The notes beneath the pieces were generated by a model that saw only the letters and a list, made by a program, of their open reading frames with translations, did not search any database and was not told the origin of the DNA. A stretch of DNA of 64,000 nucleotides, from the NCBI GenBank assembly GCA_963971405.1, contig OZ020485.1, positions 186,001 to 250,000 of the forward strand. Direction: 5' to 3'. Source of the DNA: Psococerastis gibbosa (Eukaryota; Arthropoda; Insecta; Psocodea; Psocidae). Below, one piece after another: positions 36,078 to 48,414 of this stretch. Within the stretch, counting starts at the first letter, position 1, and each line of letters begins with the position of its first letter. The position numbers were made by a program, and so were the translations under genes.

Positions 36078-39000
36078 CAATTGCTCCTGCGTGTTCATCG
36101 GTGTAAATGTAGCTAAAAAAAATTCATTCGACAAGAATAAGAAAAATAGCTATTTACTTATTTTATTTTTTTTAAAGGTCTTAAAAAGATATAGGTGTCT
36201 TAATTTTGCTTATTGAGGCTCATTGTATTGTACTTAATATTGGCCACTTGCTCCTGCGTGTTCATCGGTGTAAATGTAGCTACAAAAAATTCATTCGACA
36301 AGAATACGAAAAATAGCTATATACTTATTTTATTTTTTTTAAAGGTCTTGATATGACACGGGTGTCTTAATTTGGCTTATATAGGCTCATTGTATTGTAA
36401 TTAACATTGTGCAATTGCTCCTGCGTGTTCGTCGGTGTAAATGTGGCTAAAAAAAATTCATTCGACAAGAATAAGAAAAATAGCTATTTACTTATTTTAT
36501 TTTTTTTAAAGGTTTTAAAAAGATATAGGTGTCTTAATTTTGCTTATTTTGGCTCAATGTATTGTACTTAACATCGAGCAGTTGTTCCTGCGTGTTCATC
36601 GGTGTAAATGTAGCTAAAAAAAATTCATTCGACAAGAATAAGAAAAATAGCTATTTACTTATTTTATTTTTTTTAAAGGTCTTAAAGAGATATAGGTGTC
36701 TTAATTTTGCTTATTTAGGCTCATTGTATTGTACTTAACATTGGCCACTTGCTCCTGCGTGTTCATCGGTGTAAATGTTGCTAAAAAAAATTCATTCGAC
36801 AAGAATAAAAAAAATAGCTATTTACTTATTTTATTTTTTTTAAAGGTCTTGATATGATAAGTGTGTCTTAATTTGGCTTATTTTGGCTCATTGTATTGTA
36901 CTTAACATTGAGCAATTGCTCCTGCGTGTTCATCGGTGTAAATGTAGCTAAAAAAAATTCATTCGACAAGAATAAGAAAAATAGCTATTTACTTATTTTA
37001 TTTTTTTAAAGGTCTTAAAAAGATATAGGTGTCTTAATTTTGCTTGTTTAGGTACATTGTGTAGGACTTAACATTGAACAATTGCTCCTGCGTGTTCATC
37101 GGTGTAAATGTAGCTACAAAAAATTCATTCGACAAGAATACGATAATAGCTATATACTTTTTTTATTTTTTTTAATGGTCTTGAAATGATATGTGTGTCT
37201 TAGTTTTGCTTATTTTGACTCACTGTATTGTACTTAACATTGAGCAATTGCTCCTGCGTGTTCATCGGAGTAAATGTAGCTAAACAAAATTCATTCGACA
37301 AGAATACAAAAAATAGCTATATACTTATTTTATTTTTTTAAAGGTCTTAAAAAGATATAGGTGTCTTAATTTTGCTTATTTAGGCTCACTGTATTGTACT
37401 AAACATTGACCAATTGCTCCTGCGTGTTCATCGGTGTAAATGTAGCTACAAAAAATTCATTCGACAAGAATACAAAAAATAGCTATATACTTATTTTATT
37501 TTTTTAAAGGTCTTAAAAAGATATAGGTGTCTTAATTTTGCTTATTTAGGCTCATTGTATTGTACTTAACATTGACCACTTGCTCCTGCGTGTTCATCGG
37601 TGTAAATGTAGCTACAAAAAATTCATTCGACAAGAATACGAAAAATAGCTCTATACTTATTTTATTTTTTTTAAAGGTCTTGATATGACACGGGTGTCTT
37701 AATTTGGCTTATTTTTGCTCATTGTATTGTAGTTAACATTGAGCAATTGTTCCTGCGTGTTCATCGGTGTAAATGTAGCAAAAAAAAATTCATTCGACAA
37801 GAATAAGAAAAATAGCTATTTACTTATTTTATTTTTTTTAAAGGTCTTAAAAAGATATAGGTGTCTTAATTTTAATTATGTAGGCTCATTGTATTGTAGT
37901 TAACATTGGCCACTTGCTCCTGCGTGTTCATCGGTGTAAATGTAGCTAAAAAAAATTCATTCGACAAGAATAAGAAAAATAGCTATTTACTTATTTTATT
38001 TTTTTTAAAGGTCTTAAAAAGATATAGGTGTCTTAATTTTGCTTATTGAGGCTCATTGTATTGTACTTAATATTGGCCACTTGCTCCTGCGTGTTCATCG
38101 GTGTAAATGTAGCTACAAAAAATTCATTCGACAAGAATACGAAAAATAGCTATATACTTATTTTATTTTTTTTAAAGGTCTTGATATGACACGGGTGTCT
38201 TAATTTGGCTTATATAGGCTCATTGTATTGTAATTAACATTGTGCAATTGCTCCTGCGTGTTCGTCGGTGTAAATGTGGCTAAAAAAAATTCATTCGACA
38301 AGAATAAGAAAAATAGCTATTTACTTATTTTATTTTTTTTAAAGGTTTTAAAAAGATATAGGTGTCTTAATTTTGCTTATTTTGGCTCAATGTATTGTAC
38401 TTAACATCGAGCAGTTGTTCCTGCGTGTTCATCGGTGTAAATGTAGCTAAAAAAAATTCATTCGACAAGAATAAGAAAAATAGCTATTTACTTATTTTAT
38501 TTTTTTTAAAGGTCTTAAAGAGATATAGGTGTCTTAATTTTGCTTATTTAGGCTCATTGTATTGTACTTAACATTGGCCACTTGCTCCTGCGTGTTCATC
38601 GGTGTAAATGTTGCTAAAAAAAATTCATTCGACAAGAATAAAAAAAATAGCTATTTACTTATTTTATTTTTTTTAAAGGTCTTGATATGATAAGTGTGTC
38701 TTAATTTTGCTTATTTTGGCTCAATGTATTGTACTTAACATTGAGCAATTGCTCCTGCGTGTTCATCGGTGTAAATGTAGCTAAAAAAAATTCATTCGAC
38801 AAGAATAAGAAAAATAGCTATTTACTTATTTTATTTTTTTAAAGGTCTTAAAAAGATATAGGTGTCTTAATTTTGCTTGTTTAGGTACATTGTGTAGAAC
38901 TTAACATTGAACAATTGCTCCTGCGTGTTCATCGGTGTAAATGTAGCTACAAAAAATTCATTCGACAAGAATACGATAATAGCTATATACTTTTTTTATT

Positions 39001-39743
39001 TTTTTTAATGGTCTTGAAATGATATGTGTGTCTTAGTTTTGCTTATTTTGACTCACTGTATTGTACTTAACATTGAGCAATTGCTCCTGCGTGTTCATCG
39101 GAGTAAATGTAGCTAAACAAAATTCATTCGACAAGAATACAAAAAATAGCTATATACTTATTTTATTTTTTTAAAGGTCTTAAAAAGATATAGGTGTCTT
39201 AATTTTGCTTATTTAGGCTCACTGTATTGTACTAAACATTGACCAATTGCTCCTGCGTGTTCATCGGTGTAAATGTAGCTACAAAAAATTCATTCGACAA
39301 GAATACAAAAAATAGCTATATACTTATTTTATTTTTTTAAAGGTCTTAAAAAGATATAGGTGTCTTAATTTTGCTTATTTAGGCTCATTGTATTGTACTT
39401 AACATTGACCACTTGCTCCTGCGTGTTCATCGGTGTAAATGTAGCTACAAAAAATTCATTCGACAAGAATACGAAAAATAGCTCTATACTTATTTTATTT
39501 TTTTTAAAGGTCTTGATATGACACGGGTGTCTTAGTTTGGCTTATTTTTGCTCATTGTATTGTAGTTAACATTGAGCAATTGTTCCTGCGTGTTCATCGG
39601 TGTAAATGTAGCTAAAAAAAATTCATTCGACAAGAATAAGAAAAATAGCTATTTACTTATTTTATTTTTTTTAAAGGTCTTAAAAAGATATAGGTGTCTT
39701 AATTTTAATTATGTAGGCTCATTGTATTGTAGTTAACATTGGC
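36078..39743 (+). repeat. 1,833-bp (11-monomer) HOR, two tandem copies
   Basis: The copies are 36078-37910 and 37911-39743. Both contain TTATTGAGGCTC, TTCGTCGG with GTGGCT, an A6 monomer, B4, m1, A2, B2 and A4 with TTAATTATGTAGG. I noticed only a handful of differences, for example TGTAGGAC versus TGTAGAAC near 37064/38897, TTAATTTGG versus TTAGTTTGG near 37701/39534, and AGCAAAA versus AGCTAAA near 37779/39612. After the second copy the sequence continues into B3 instead of returning to the unit start. Confidence 0.9.
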
Positions 39744-42700
39744 CACTTGCTCCTGCGTGTTCATCGGTGTAAATGTTGCTAAAAAAAAATTCATTCGACA
39801 AGAATAAAAAAAATAGCTATTTACTTATTAAATTTTTTTTAAAGGTCTTGATATGATAAGGGTGTCTTAATTTGGCTTATTTTGGCTCATTGTATTGTAC
39901 TTAACATTGAGCAATTGCTCCTGCGTGTTCATCGGTGTAAATGTAGCTACATAAAATTCATTCGACAAGAATACGAAAAATAGCTCTATACTTATTTTAT
40001 TTTTTTTAAAGGTCTTGATATGACACGGGTGTCTTAATTTGGCTTATTTTTGCTCATTGTATTGTAATTAACATTGAGCAATTGCTCCTGCGTGTTCATC
40101 GGTGTAAATGTAGCTAAAAAAAATTCATTCGACAAGAATAAGAAAAATAGCTATTTACTTATTTTATTTTTTTAAAGGTTTTAAAAGGATATAGGTGTCT
40201 TAATTTTGCTTATTTTGGCTCACTGTATTGTACTTGTTATTGAACAATTGCTCCTGCGTGTTCATCGGTTTAAATGTTGCTAAAAAAAATTCATTCGACA
40301 AGAATAAAAAAAATGGCTATTTACTTATTTTATTTTTTTTAAAGGTCTTGATATGATAAGGGTGTCTTAATTTTGCTTATTTTGGCTCACTGTATTGAAC
40401 TTAACATTGAGCAATTGCTCCTGCGTGTTCATCGGTGTAAATGTAGCTAAAAAAAATTCATTCGACAAGAATAAGAAAAATAGCTATATACTTATTTTAT
40501 TTTTTTTAAAGGTTTTAAAAAGATATAGGTGTCGTTATTTTGCTTATTTTGGCTCAATGTATTGTACTTAACATTGAGCGATTGTTCCAGCGTGTTCATC
40601 GGTGTAAATGTAGCTAAAAAAAATTCATTCGACAAGAATAAGAAAAATAGCTATTTACTTATTTTATTTTTTTTAAAGGTCTTAAAAAGATATAGGTGTC
40701 TTAATTTTCATTATTTAGGCTCATTGTATTGTAGTTAACATTGGCCACTTGCTCCTGCGTGTTCATCGGTGTAAATGTTGCTAAAAAAAAATTCATTCGA
40801 CAAGAATAAAAAAAATAGCTATTTACTTATTTTATTTTTTTTAAAGGTCTTGATATGATAAGGGTGTCTTAATTTGGCTTATTTTGGCTCATTGTATTGT
40901 ACTTAACATTGAGCAATTGCTCCTGCGTGTTCATCGGTGTAAATGTAGCTAAAAAGAATTCATTCGACAAGAATAAGAAAAATAGCTATTTACATATTTT
41001 ATTTTTTTAAAGGTCTTAAAAAGATATAGGTGTCTTAATTTTGCTTGTTTACGTACATTGTGTAGGACTTAACATTCAACAATTGCTCCTGCGTGTTCAT
41101 CGGTGTAAATGTAGCTACAAAAAATTCATTCGACAAGAATACGATAATAGCTATATACTTATTTTTTTTTTTTAATGGTCTTGAAATGATATGGTTGTCT
41201 TAGTTTTGCTTATTTTGACTCACTGTATTGTACTGAACATTGAGCAATTGCTCCTGCGTGTTCATCGGTGTAAATGTAGCTAAAAAAAGTTCATTCGACA
41301 AGAATAAGAAAAATAGCTATATACTTAATTTTTTTTTTTAAAGGTCTTAAAAAGATATAGGTGTCTTAATTTTGCTTATTTAGGCTCACTGTATTGTACT
41401 AAACATTGACCAATTGCTCCTGCGTGTTCATCGGTGTAAATGTAGCTACAAAAAATTCATTCGACAAGAATACAAAAAATAGCTATATACTTATTTTATT
41501 TTTTTAAAGGTCTTAAAAAGATATAGGTGTCTTAATTTTGCTTATTTAGGCTCATTGTATTGTACTTAACATTGACCACTTGCTCCTGCGTGTTCATCGG
41601 TGTAAATGTAGCTACAAAAAATTCATTCGACAAGAATACGAAAAATAGCTCTATACTTATTTTATTTTTTTTAAAGGTCTTGATATGACACGGGTGTCTT
41701 AATTTGGCTTATTTTTGCTCATTGTATTGTAGTTAACATTGAGCAATTGTTCCTGCGTGTTCATCGGTGTAAATGTAGCTAAAAAAAATTCATTCGACAA
41801 GAATAAGAAAAATAGCTATTTACTTATTTTATTTTTTTTAAAGGTCTTAAAAAGATATAGGTGTCTTAATTTTAATTATGTAGGCTCATTGTATTGTAGT
41901 TAACATTGGCCACTTGCTCCTGCGTGTTCATCGGTGTAAATGTTGCTAAAAAAAAATTCATTCGACAAGAATAAAAAAAATAGCTATTTACTTATTAAAT
42001 TTTTTTTAAAGGTCTTGATATGATAAGGGTGTCTTAATTTGGCTTATTTTGGCTCATTGTATTGTACTTAACATTGAGCAATTGCTCCTGCGTGTTCATC
42101 GGTGTAAATGTAGCTACATAAAATTCATTCGACAAGAATACGAAAAATAGCTCTATACTTATTTTATTTTTTTTAAAGGTCTTGATATGACACGGGTGTC
42201 TTAATTTGGCTTATTTTTGCTCATTGTATTGTAATTAACATTGAGCAATTGCTCCTGCGTGTTCATCGGTGTAAATGTAGCTAAAAAAAATTCATTCGAC
42301 AAGAATAAGAAAAATAGCTATTTACTTATTTTATTTTTTTAAAGGTTTTAAAAGGATATAGGTGTCTTAATTTTGCTTATTTTGGCTCACTGTATTGTAC
42401 TTGTTATTGAACAATTGCTCCTGCGTGTTCATCGGTTTAAATGTTGCTAAAAAAAATTCATTCGACAAGAATAAAAAAAATGGCTATTTACTTATTTTAT
42501 TTTTTTTAAAGGTCTTGATATGATAAGGGTGTCTTAATTTTGCTTATTTTGGCTCACTGTATTGAACTTAACATTGAGCAATTGCTCCTGCGTGTTCATC
42601 GGTGTAAATGTAGCTAAAAAAAATTCATTCGACAAGAATAAGAAAAATAGCTATATACTTATTTTATTTTTTTTAAAGGTTTTAAAAAGATATAGGTGTC

Positions 42701-43577
42701 GTTATTTTGCTTATTTTGGCTCAATGTATTGTACTTAACATTGAGCGATTGTTCCAGCGTGTTCATCGGTGTAAATGTAGCTAAAAAAAATTCATTCGAC
42801 AAGAATAAGAAAAATAGCTATTTACTTATTTTATTTTTTTTAAAGGTCTTAAAAAGATATAGGTGTCTTAATTTTCATTATTTAGGCTCATTGTATTGTA
42901 GTTAACATTGGCCACTTGCTCCTGCGTGTTCATCGGTGTAAATGTTGCTAAAAAAAAATTCATTCGACAAGAATAAAAAAAATAGCTATTTACTTATTTT
43001 ATTTTTTTTAAAGGTCTTGATATGATAAGGGTGTCTTAATTTGGCTTATTTTGGCTCATTGTATTGTACTTAACATTGAGCAATTGCTCCTGCGTGTTCA
43101 TCGGTGTAAATGTAGCTAAAAAGAATTCATTCGACAAGAATAAGAAAAATAGCTATTTACATATTTTATTTTTTTAAAGGTCTTAAAAAGATATAGGTGT
43201 CTTAATTTTGCTTGTTTACGTACATTGTGTAGGACTTAACATTCAACAATTGCTCCTGCGTGTTCATCGGTGTAAATGTAGCTACAAAAAATTCATTCGA
43301 CAAGAATACGATAATAGCTATATACTTATTTTTTTTTTTTAATGGTCTTGAAATGATATGGTTGTCTTAGTTTTGCTTATTTTGACTCACTGTATTGTAC
43401 TGAACATTGAGCAATTGCTCCTGCGTGTTCATCGGTGTAAATGTAGCTAAAAAAAATTCATTCGACAAGAATAAGAAAAATACCAATTTACTTATTTTAT
43501 TTTTTTTAAAGGTTTTAAAAAGATATACGTGTTTTAGTTTTGCTAATTTAGGCTCATTGTATTGTATTTAACATTGG
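39244..43577 (+). repeat. 2,167-bp (13-monomer) HOR, two tandem copies
   Basis: The copies are 39244-41410 and 41411-43577. Shared rare markers include TTATTAAATTTTTTTT (39827 and 41994), ACATAAAATTC, GTGTCGTTATTTT and TTTTCATTATTTAGG (near 40707 and 42874). The unit overlaps the last three monomers of the 1,833-bp pair, so the 13-monomer event reused part of the earlier HOR. It joins A2-B2-A4-B3 to a piece of the superunit (counterpart of about 19.7-20.6 kb) and then to A4-B3-A6-B4. Confidence 0.88.
41245..41410 (+). repeat. Crossover hybrid monomer between the 2,167-bp copies
   Basis: The 5' half matches the monomer that ends the second copy (43412 onward), while the 3' half reads as an m1 body leading into A2. 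A private AAAAAAAGTTCATTCG change and an unusual CTTAATTTTTTTTTTAAAGG tract lie between the two halves. The exchange point falls between about 41300 and 41345, in the box and T-tract. This is the direct trace of the unequal exchange that made the pair. Confidence 0.82.
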
Positions 43578-43578
43578 C

Positions 43579-46500
43579 CACTTGCTCCTGCGTGTTCATC
43601 TGTGAAAATGTAGCTACCAAAAATTCATTCGACAAGAATACGAAAAATAGCTATATACTTATATTATTTTTTTTAAAGGTCTTTATATGACACGGGTGTC
43701 TTAATTTGGCTTATTTTGGCTCATTGTATTGTAGTTAACATTGAGCAATTGCTCCTGCGTGTTCATCGGTGTAAATGTAGCTAAAAAAAATTCATTCGAC
43801 AAGAATAAGAAAAATAGCTATTTACTTATTTTATTTTTTTAAAGGTTTTAAAAAGATATAGGTGTCTTAATTTTGCTTATTTTGGCTCATTGTATTGTAC
43901 TTGACATTGAGCAATTGCTCCTGCGTGTTCATCGGTTTAAATGTTGCTAAAAAAAATTCATTCGACAAGAATAAAAAAAATTGCTATTAACTTATTTTAT
44001 TTTTTTTAAAGGTCTTGATATGATAAGGGTGTCTTAATTTTGCTTATTTTGGCTCATTGTATTGAACTTAACATTGAGCAATTGCTCCTGCGTGTTGATC
44101 GGTGTAAATGTAGCTAAAAAAAATTCATTCGACAAGAATAAGAAAAATAGCTATTTACTTATTTTATTTTTTTTAAAGGTTTTAAAAAGATATAGGTGTC
44201 TTTATTTTGCTTGTTTTGACTCATTGTATTGTACTTAACATTAAGAAATTGCTCCTGCGTGTTCATCGGTTTAAATGTTGCTAAAAAAAATTCATTCGAC
44301 AAGAATACGAAAAATAGCTATTTACTTATTTTATTTTTTTTAAAGGTTTTAAAAAGATATAGGTGTCTTAGTTTTGCTTATTTTGGCTCATTGTATTGTA
44401 TTTAACATTGAGCAATTGCTCCTGCGAGTTCATCGGTGTAAATGTAGCTAAAAAAAATTCATTCGACAAGAATAAGAAAAATAGCTATTTATTTTTTTTA
44501 TTTTTTTTAAAGGTTTTAAAAAGATATACGTGTCTTAATTTTGCTTATTTAGGCTCACTGTATTGTATTTAACATTGGCCACTTGCTCCTGCGTGTTCAT
44601 CTGTGTAAATGTAGCTACCAAAAATTCATTCGACAAGAATACGAAAAATAGCTATATACTTATTTTATTTTTTTTAAAGGTCTTGATATGACACGGGTGT
44701 CTTAATTTGGCTTATTTTGGCTCAATGTATTGTAATTAACATTGAGCAATTTTTCCTGCGTGTTCATCGGTGTAAATGTAGCTAAAAAAAATTCATTCGA
44801 CAAGAATAAGAAAAATAGCTATTTACTTATTTTATTTTTTTAAAGGTTTTAAAAAGATATAGGTGTCTTAATTTTGCTTATATTGGCTCACTGTATTATA
44901 CTTGACATTGAACAATTGCTCCTGCGTGTTCATCGGTGTAAATGTAGCTAAAAAAAATTCATTCGACAAGAATAAGAAAAATAGCTTTTTACTTATATTA
45001 TTTTTTTAAAGGTCTTAAAAAGATATAGGTGTCTTAATTTTGCTTATTTAGGCTCACTGAATTGTACTTAACATTGGCCACTTGCTCCTGCGTGTTCATC
45101 GGTGTAAATGTAGCTAAAAAAAATTCATTCGACAAGAATAAGAAAAATAGCTATTTACTTATTTTATTTTTTTTAAAGGTTTTAAAAAGATATAGGTGGC
45201 TTTATTTTGCTTATTTTGGCTCAATGTATTGTACTTAACATTGAGCAATTGTTCCTGCGTGTTCATCGGTGTAAATGTAGCTAAAAAAAATTCATTCGAC
45301 AAGAATAAGAAAAATAGATATTTACTTATTTTATTTTTTTTAAAGGTCTTAAAAAGATATAGGTGTCTTAATTTTGCTTATTGAGGCTCATTGTATTGTA
45401 CTTAACATTGGCCACTTGCTCGTGCGTGTTCATCGGTGTAAATGTAGCTACAAAAAATTCATTCGACAAGAATACGAAAAATAGCTATATACTTATTTTA
45501 TTTTTTTTAAAGGTCTTGATATGACACGGGTGTCTTCATTTGGCTTATATAGGCTCATTGTATTGTAGTTAACATTGTGCAATTGCTCCTGCGTGTTCGT
45601 CGGTGTAAATGTGGCTAAAAAAAATTCATTCGACAAGAATAAGAAAAATAGCTATTTACTTATTTTATTTTTTTTAAAGGTTTTAAAAAGATATAGGTGT
45701 CTTAATTTTGCTTATTTTGGCTCAATGTATTGTACTTAACATCGAGCAGTTGTTCCTGCGTGTTCATCGGTGTAAATGTAGCTAAAAAAAATTCATTCGA
45801 CAAGAATAAGAAAAATAGCTATTTACTTATTTTATTTTTTTTAAAGGTCTTAAAAAGATATAGGTGTCTTAATTTTGCTTATTTAGGCTCATTGTATTGT
45901 ACTTAACATTGGTCACTTGCTCCTGCGTGTTCATCGGTGTAAATGTAGCTACAAAAAATTCATTCGACAAGAATACGAAAAATAGCTATATAATTATTTT
46001 ATTTTTTTTAAAGGTCTTGATATGACACGGGTGTCTTAATTTGGCTTATATAGGCTCATTGTATTGTAATTAACATTGTGCAATTGCTCCTGCGTGTTCG
46101 TCGGTGTAAATGTGGCTAAAAAAAATTCATTCGACAAGAATAAGAAAAATAGCTATTTACTTATTTTATTTTTTTTAAAGGTTTTAAAAAGATATAGGTG
46201 TCTTAATTTTGCTTATTTTGGCTCAATGTATTGTACTTAACATCGAGCAGTTGTTCCTGCGTGTTCATCGGTGTAAATGTAGCTACAAAAAATTCATTCG
46301 ACAAAAATACAAAAAATAGCTATATACTTATTTTATTTTTTTAAAGGTCTTAAAAAGATATAGGTGTCTTAATTTTGCTTATTTAGGCTCATTGTATTGT
46401 ACTTAACATTGACCACTTGCTCCTGCGTGTTCATCGGTGTAAATGTAGCTACAAAAAATTCATTCGACAAGAATACGAAAAATAGCTCTATACTTATTTT

Positions 46501-48414
46501 ATTTTTTTTAAAGGTCTTGATATGACACGGGTGTCTTAATTTGGCTTATTTTTGCTCATTGTATTGTAATTAACATTGAGCAATTGTTCCTGCGTGTTCA
46601 TCGGTGTAAATGTAGCTAAAAAAAATTCATTCGACAAGAATAAGAAAAATAGCTATTTACTTATTTTATTTTTTTTAAAGGTCTTAAAAAGATATAGGTG
46701 TCTTAATTTTAATTATGTAGGCTCATTGTATTGTAGTTAACATTGGCCACTTGCTCCTGCGTGTTCATCGGTGTAAATGTTGCTAAAAAAAAATTCATTC
46801 GACAAGAATAAAAAAAATAGCTATTTACTTATTTTATTTTTTTAAAGGTCTTGATATGATAAGGGTGTCTTAATTTGGCTTATTTTGGCTCATTGTATTG
46901 TACTTAACATTGAGCAATTGCTCCTGCGTGTTCATCGGTGTAAATGTAGCTACATAAAATTCATTCGACAAGAATACGAAAAATAGCTCTATACTTATTT
47001 TATTTTTTTTAAAGGTCTTGATATGACACGGGTGTCTTAATTTGGCTTATTTTTGCTCACTGTATTGTAATTAACATTGAGCAATTGCTCCTGCGTGTTC
47101 ATCGGTGTAAATGTAGCTAAAAAAAATTCATTCGACAAGAATAAGAAAAATAGCTATTTACTTATTTTATTTTTTTAAAGGTTTTAAAAGGATATAGGTG
47201 TCTTAATTTTGCTTATTTTGGCTCACTGTATTGTACTTGTTATTGAACAATTGCTCCTGCGTGTTCATCGGTTTAAATGTTGCGAAAAAAAATTCATTCG
47301 ACAAGAATAAAAAAAATGGCTATTTACTTATTTTATTTTTTTTAAAGGTCTTGATATGAAAAGGGTGTCTTAATTTTGCTTATTTTGGCTCACTGTATTG
47401 AACTTAACATTGAGCAATTGCTCCTGCGTGTTCATCGGTGTAAATGTAGCTAAAAAAAATTCATTCGACAAGAATAAGAAAAATAGCTATTTACTTATTT
47501 TATTTTTTTTAAAGGTTTTAAAAAGATATAGGTGTCGTTATTTTGCTTATTTTGGCTCAATGTATTGTACTTAACATTGAGCGATTGTTCCAGCGTGTTC
47601 ATCGGTGTAAATGTAGCTAAAAAAAATTCATTCGACAAGAATAAGAAAAATAGCTATTTACTTATTTTATTTTTTTTAAAGGTCTTAAAAAGATATAGGT
47701 GTCTTAATTTTAAATTTTTAGGCTCATTGTATTGTAGTTAACATTGGCCACTTGCTCCTGCGTGTTCATCGGTGTAAATGTTGCTAAAAAAAAATTCATT
47801 CGACAAGAATAAAAAAAATAGCTATTTACTTATTTTATTTTTTTTAAAGGTCTTGATATGATAAGGGTGTCTTAATTTGGCTTATTTTGGCTCATTGTAT
47901 TGTACTTAACATTGAGCAATTGCTCCTGCGTGTTCATCGGTGTAAATGTAGCTAAAAAGAATTCATTCGACAAGAATAAGAAAAATAGCTATTTACATAT
48001 TTTATTTTTTTAAAGGTCTTAAAAAGATATAGGTGTCTTAATTTTGCTTGTTTAGGTACATTGTGTAGGACTTAACATTGAACAATTGCTCCTGCGTGTT
48101 CATCGGTGTAAATGTAGCTACAAAAAATTCATTCGACAAGAATACGATAATAGCTATATACTTTTTTTATTTTTTTTAATGGTCTTGAAATGATATGTGT
48201 GTCTTAGTTTTGCTTATTTTGACTCATTGTATTGTACTTAACATTGAGCAATTGCTCCTGCGTGTTCATCGGAGTAAATGTAGCTAAACAAAATTCATTC
48301 GACAAGAATACAAAAAATAGCTATATACTTATTTTATTTTTTTAAAGGTCTTAAAAAGATATAGGTGTCTTAATTTTGCTTATTTAGGCTCACTGTATTG
48401 TACTAAACATTGAC
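43579..48414 (+). repeat. 4,836-bp (29-monomer) HOR, copy A
   Basis: This is the full-length copy. It begins CACTTGCTCC with CATCTGTGAAAATGTAGCTACC and then a TATATTATTTT T-tract. It includes the TTGATCGG monomer, AGCTTTTTACTTATATTATT, GTGGCTTTATTTT (45194), TTCGTCGG monomers near 45598 and 46098, the GACAAAAATAC variant near 46300 and m1 at 48269. Its first part repeats the 13.1-15.7 kb region with local changes. Confidence 0.88.
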
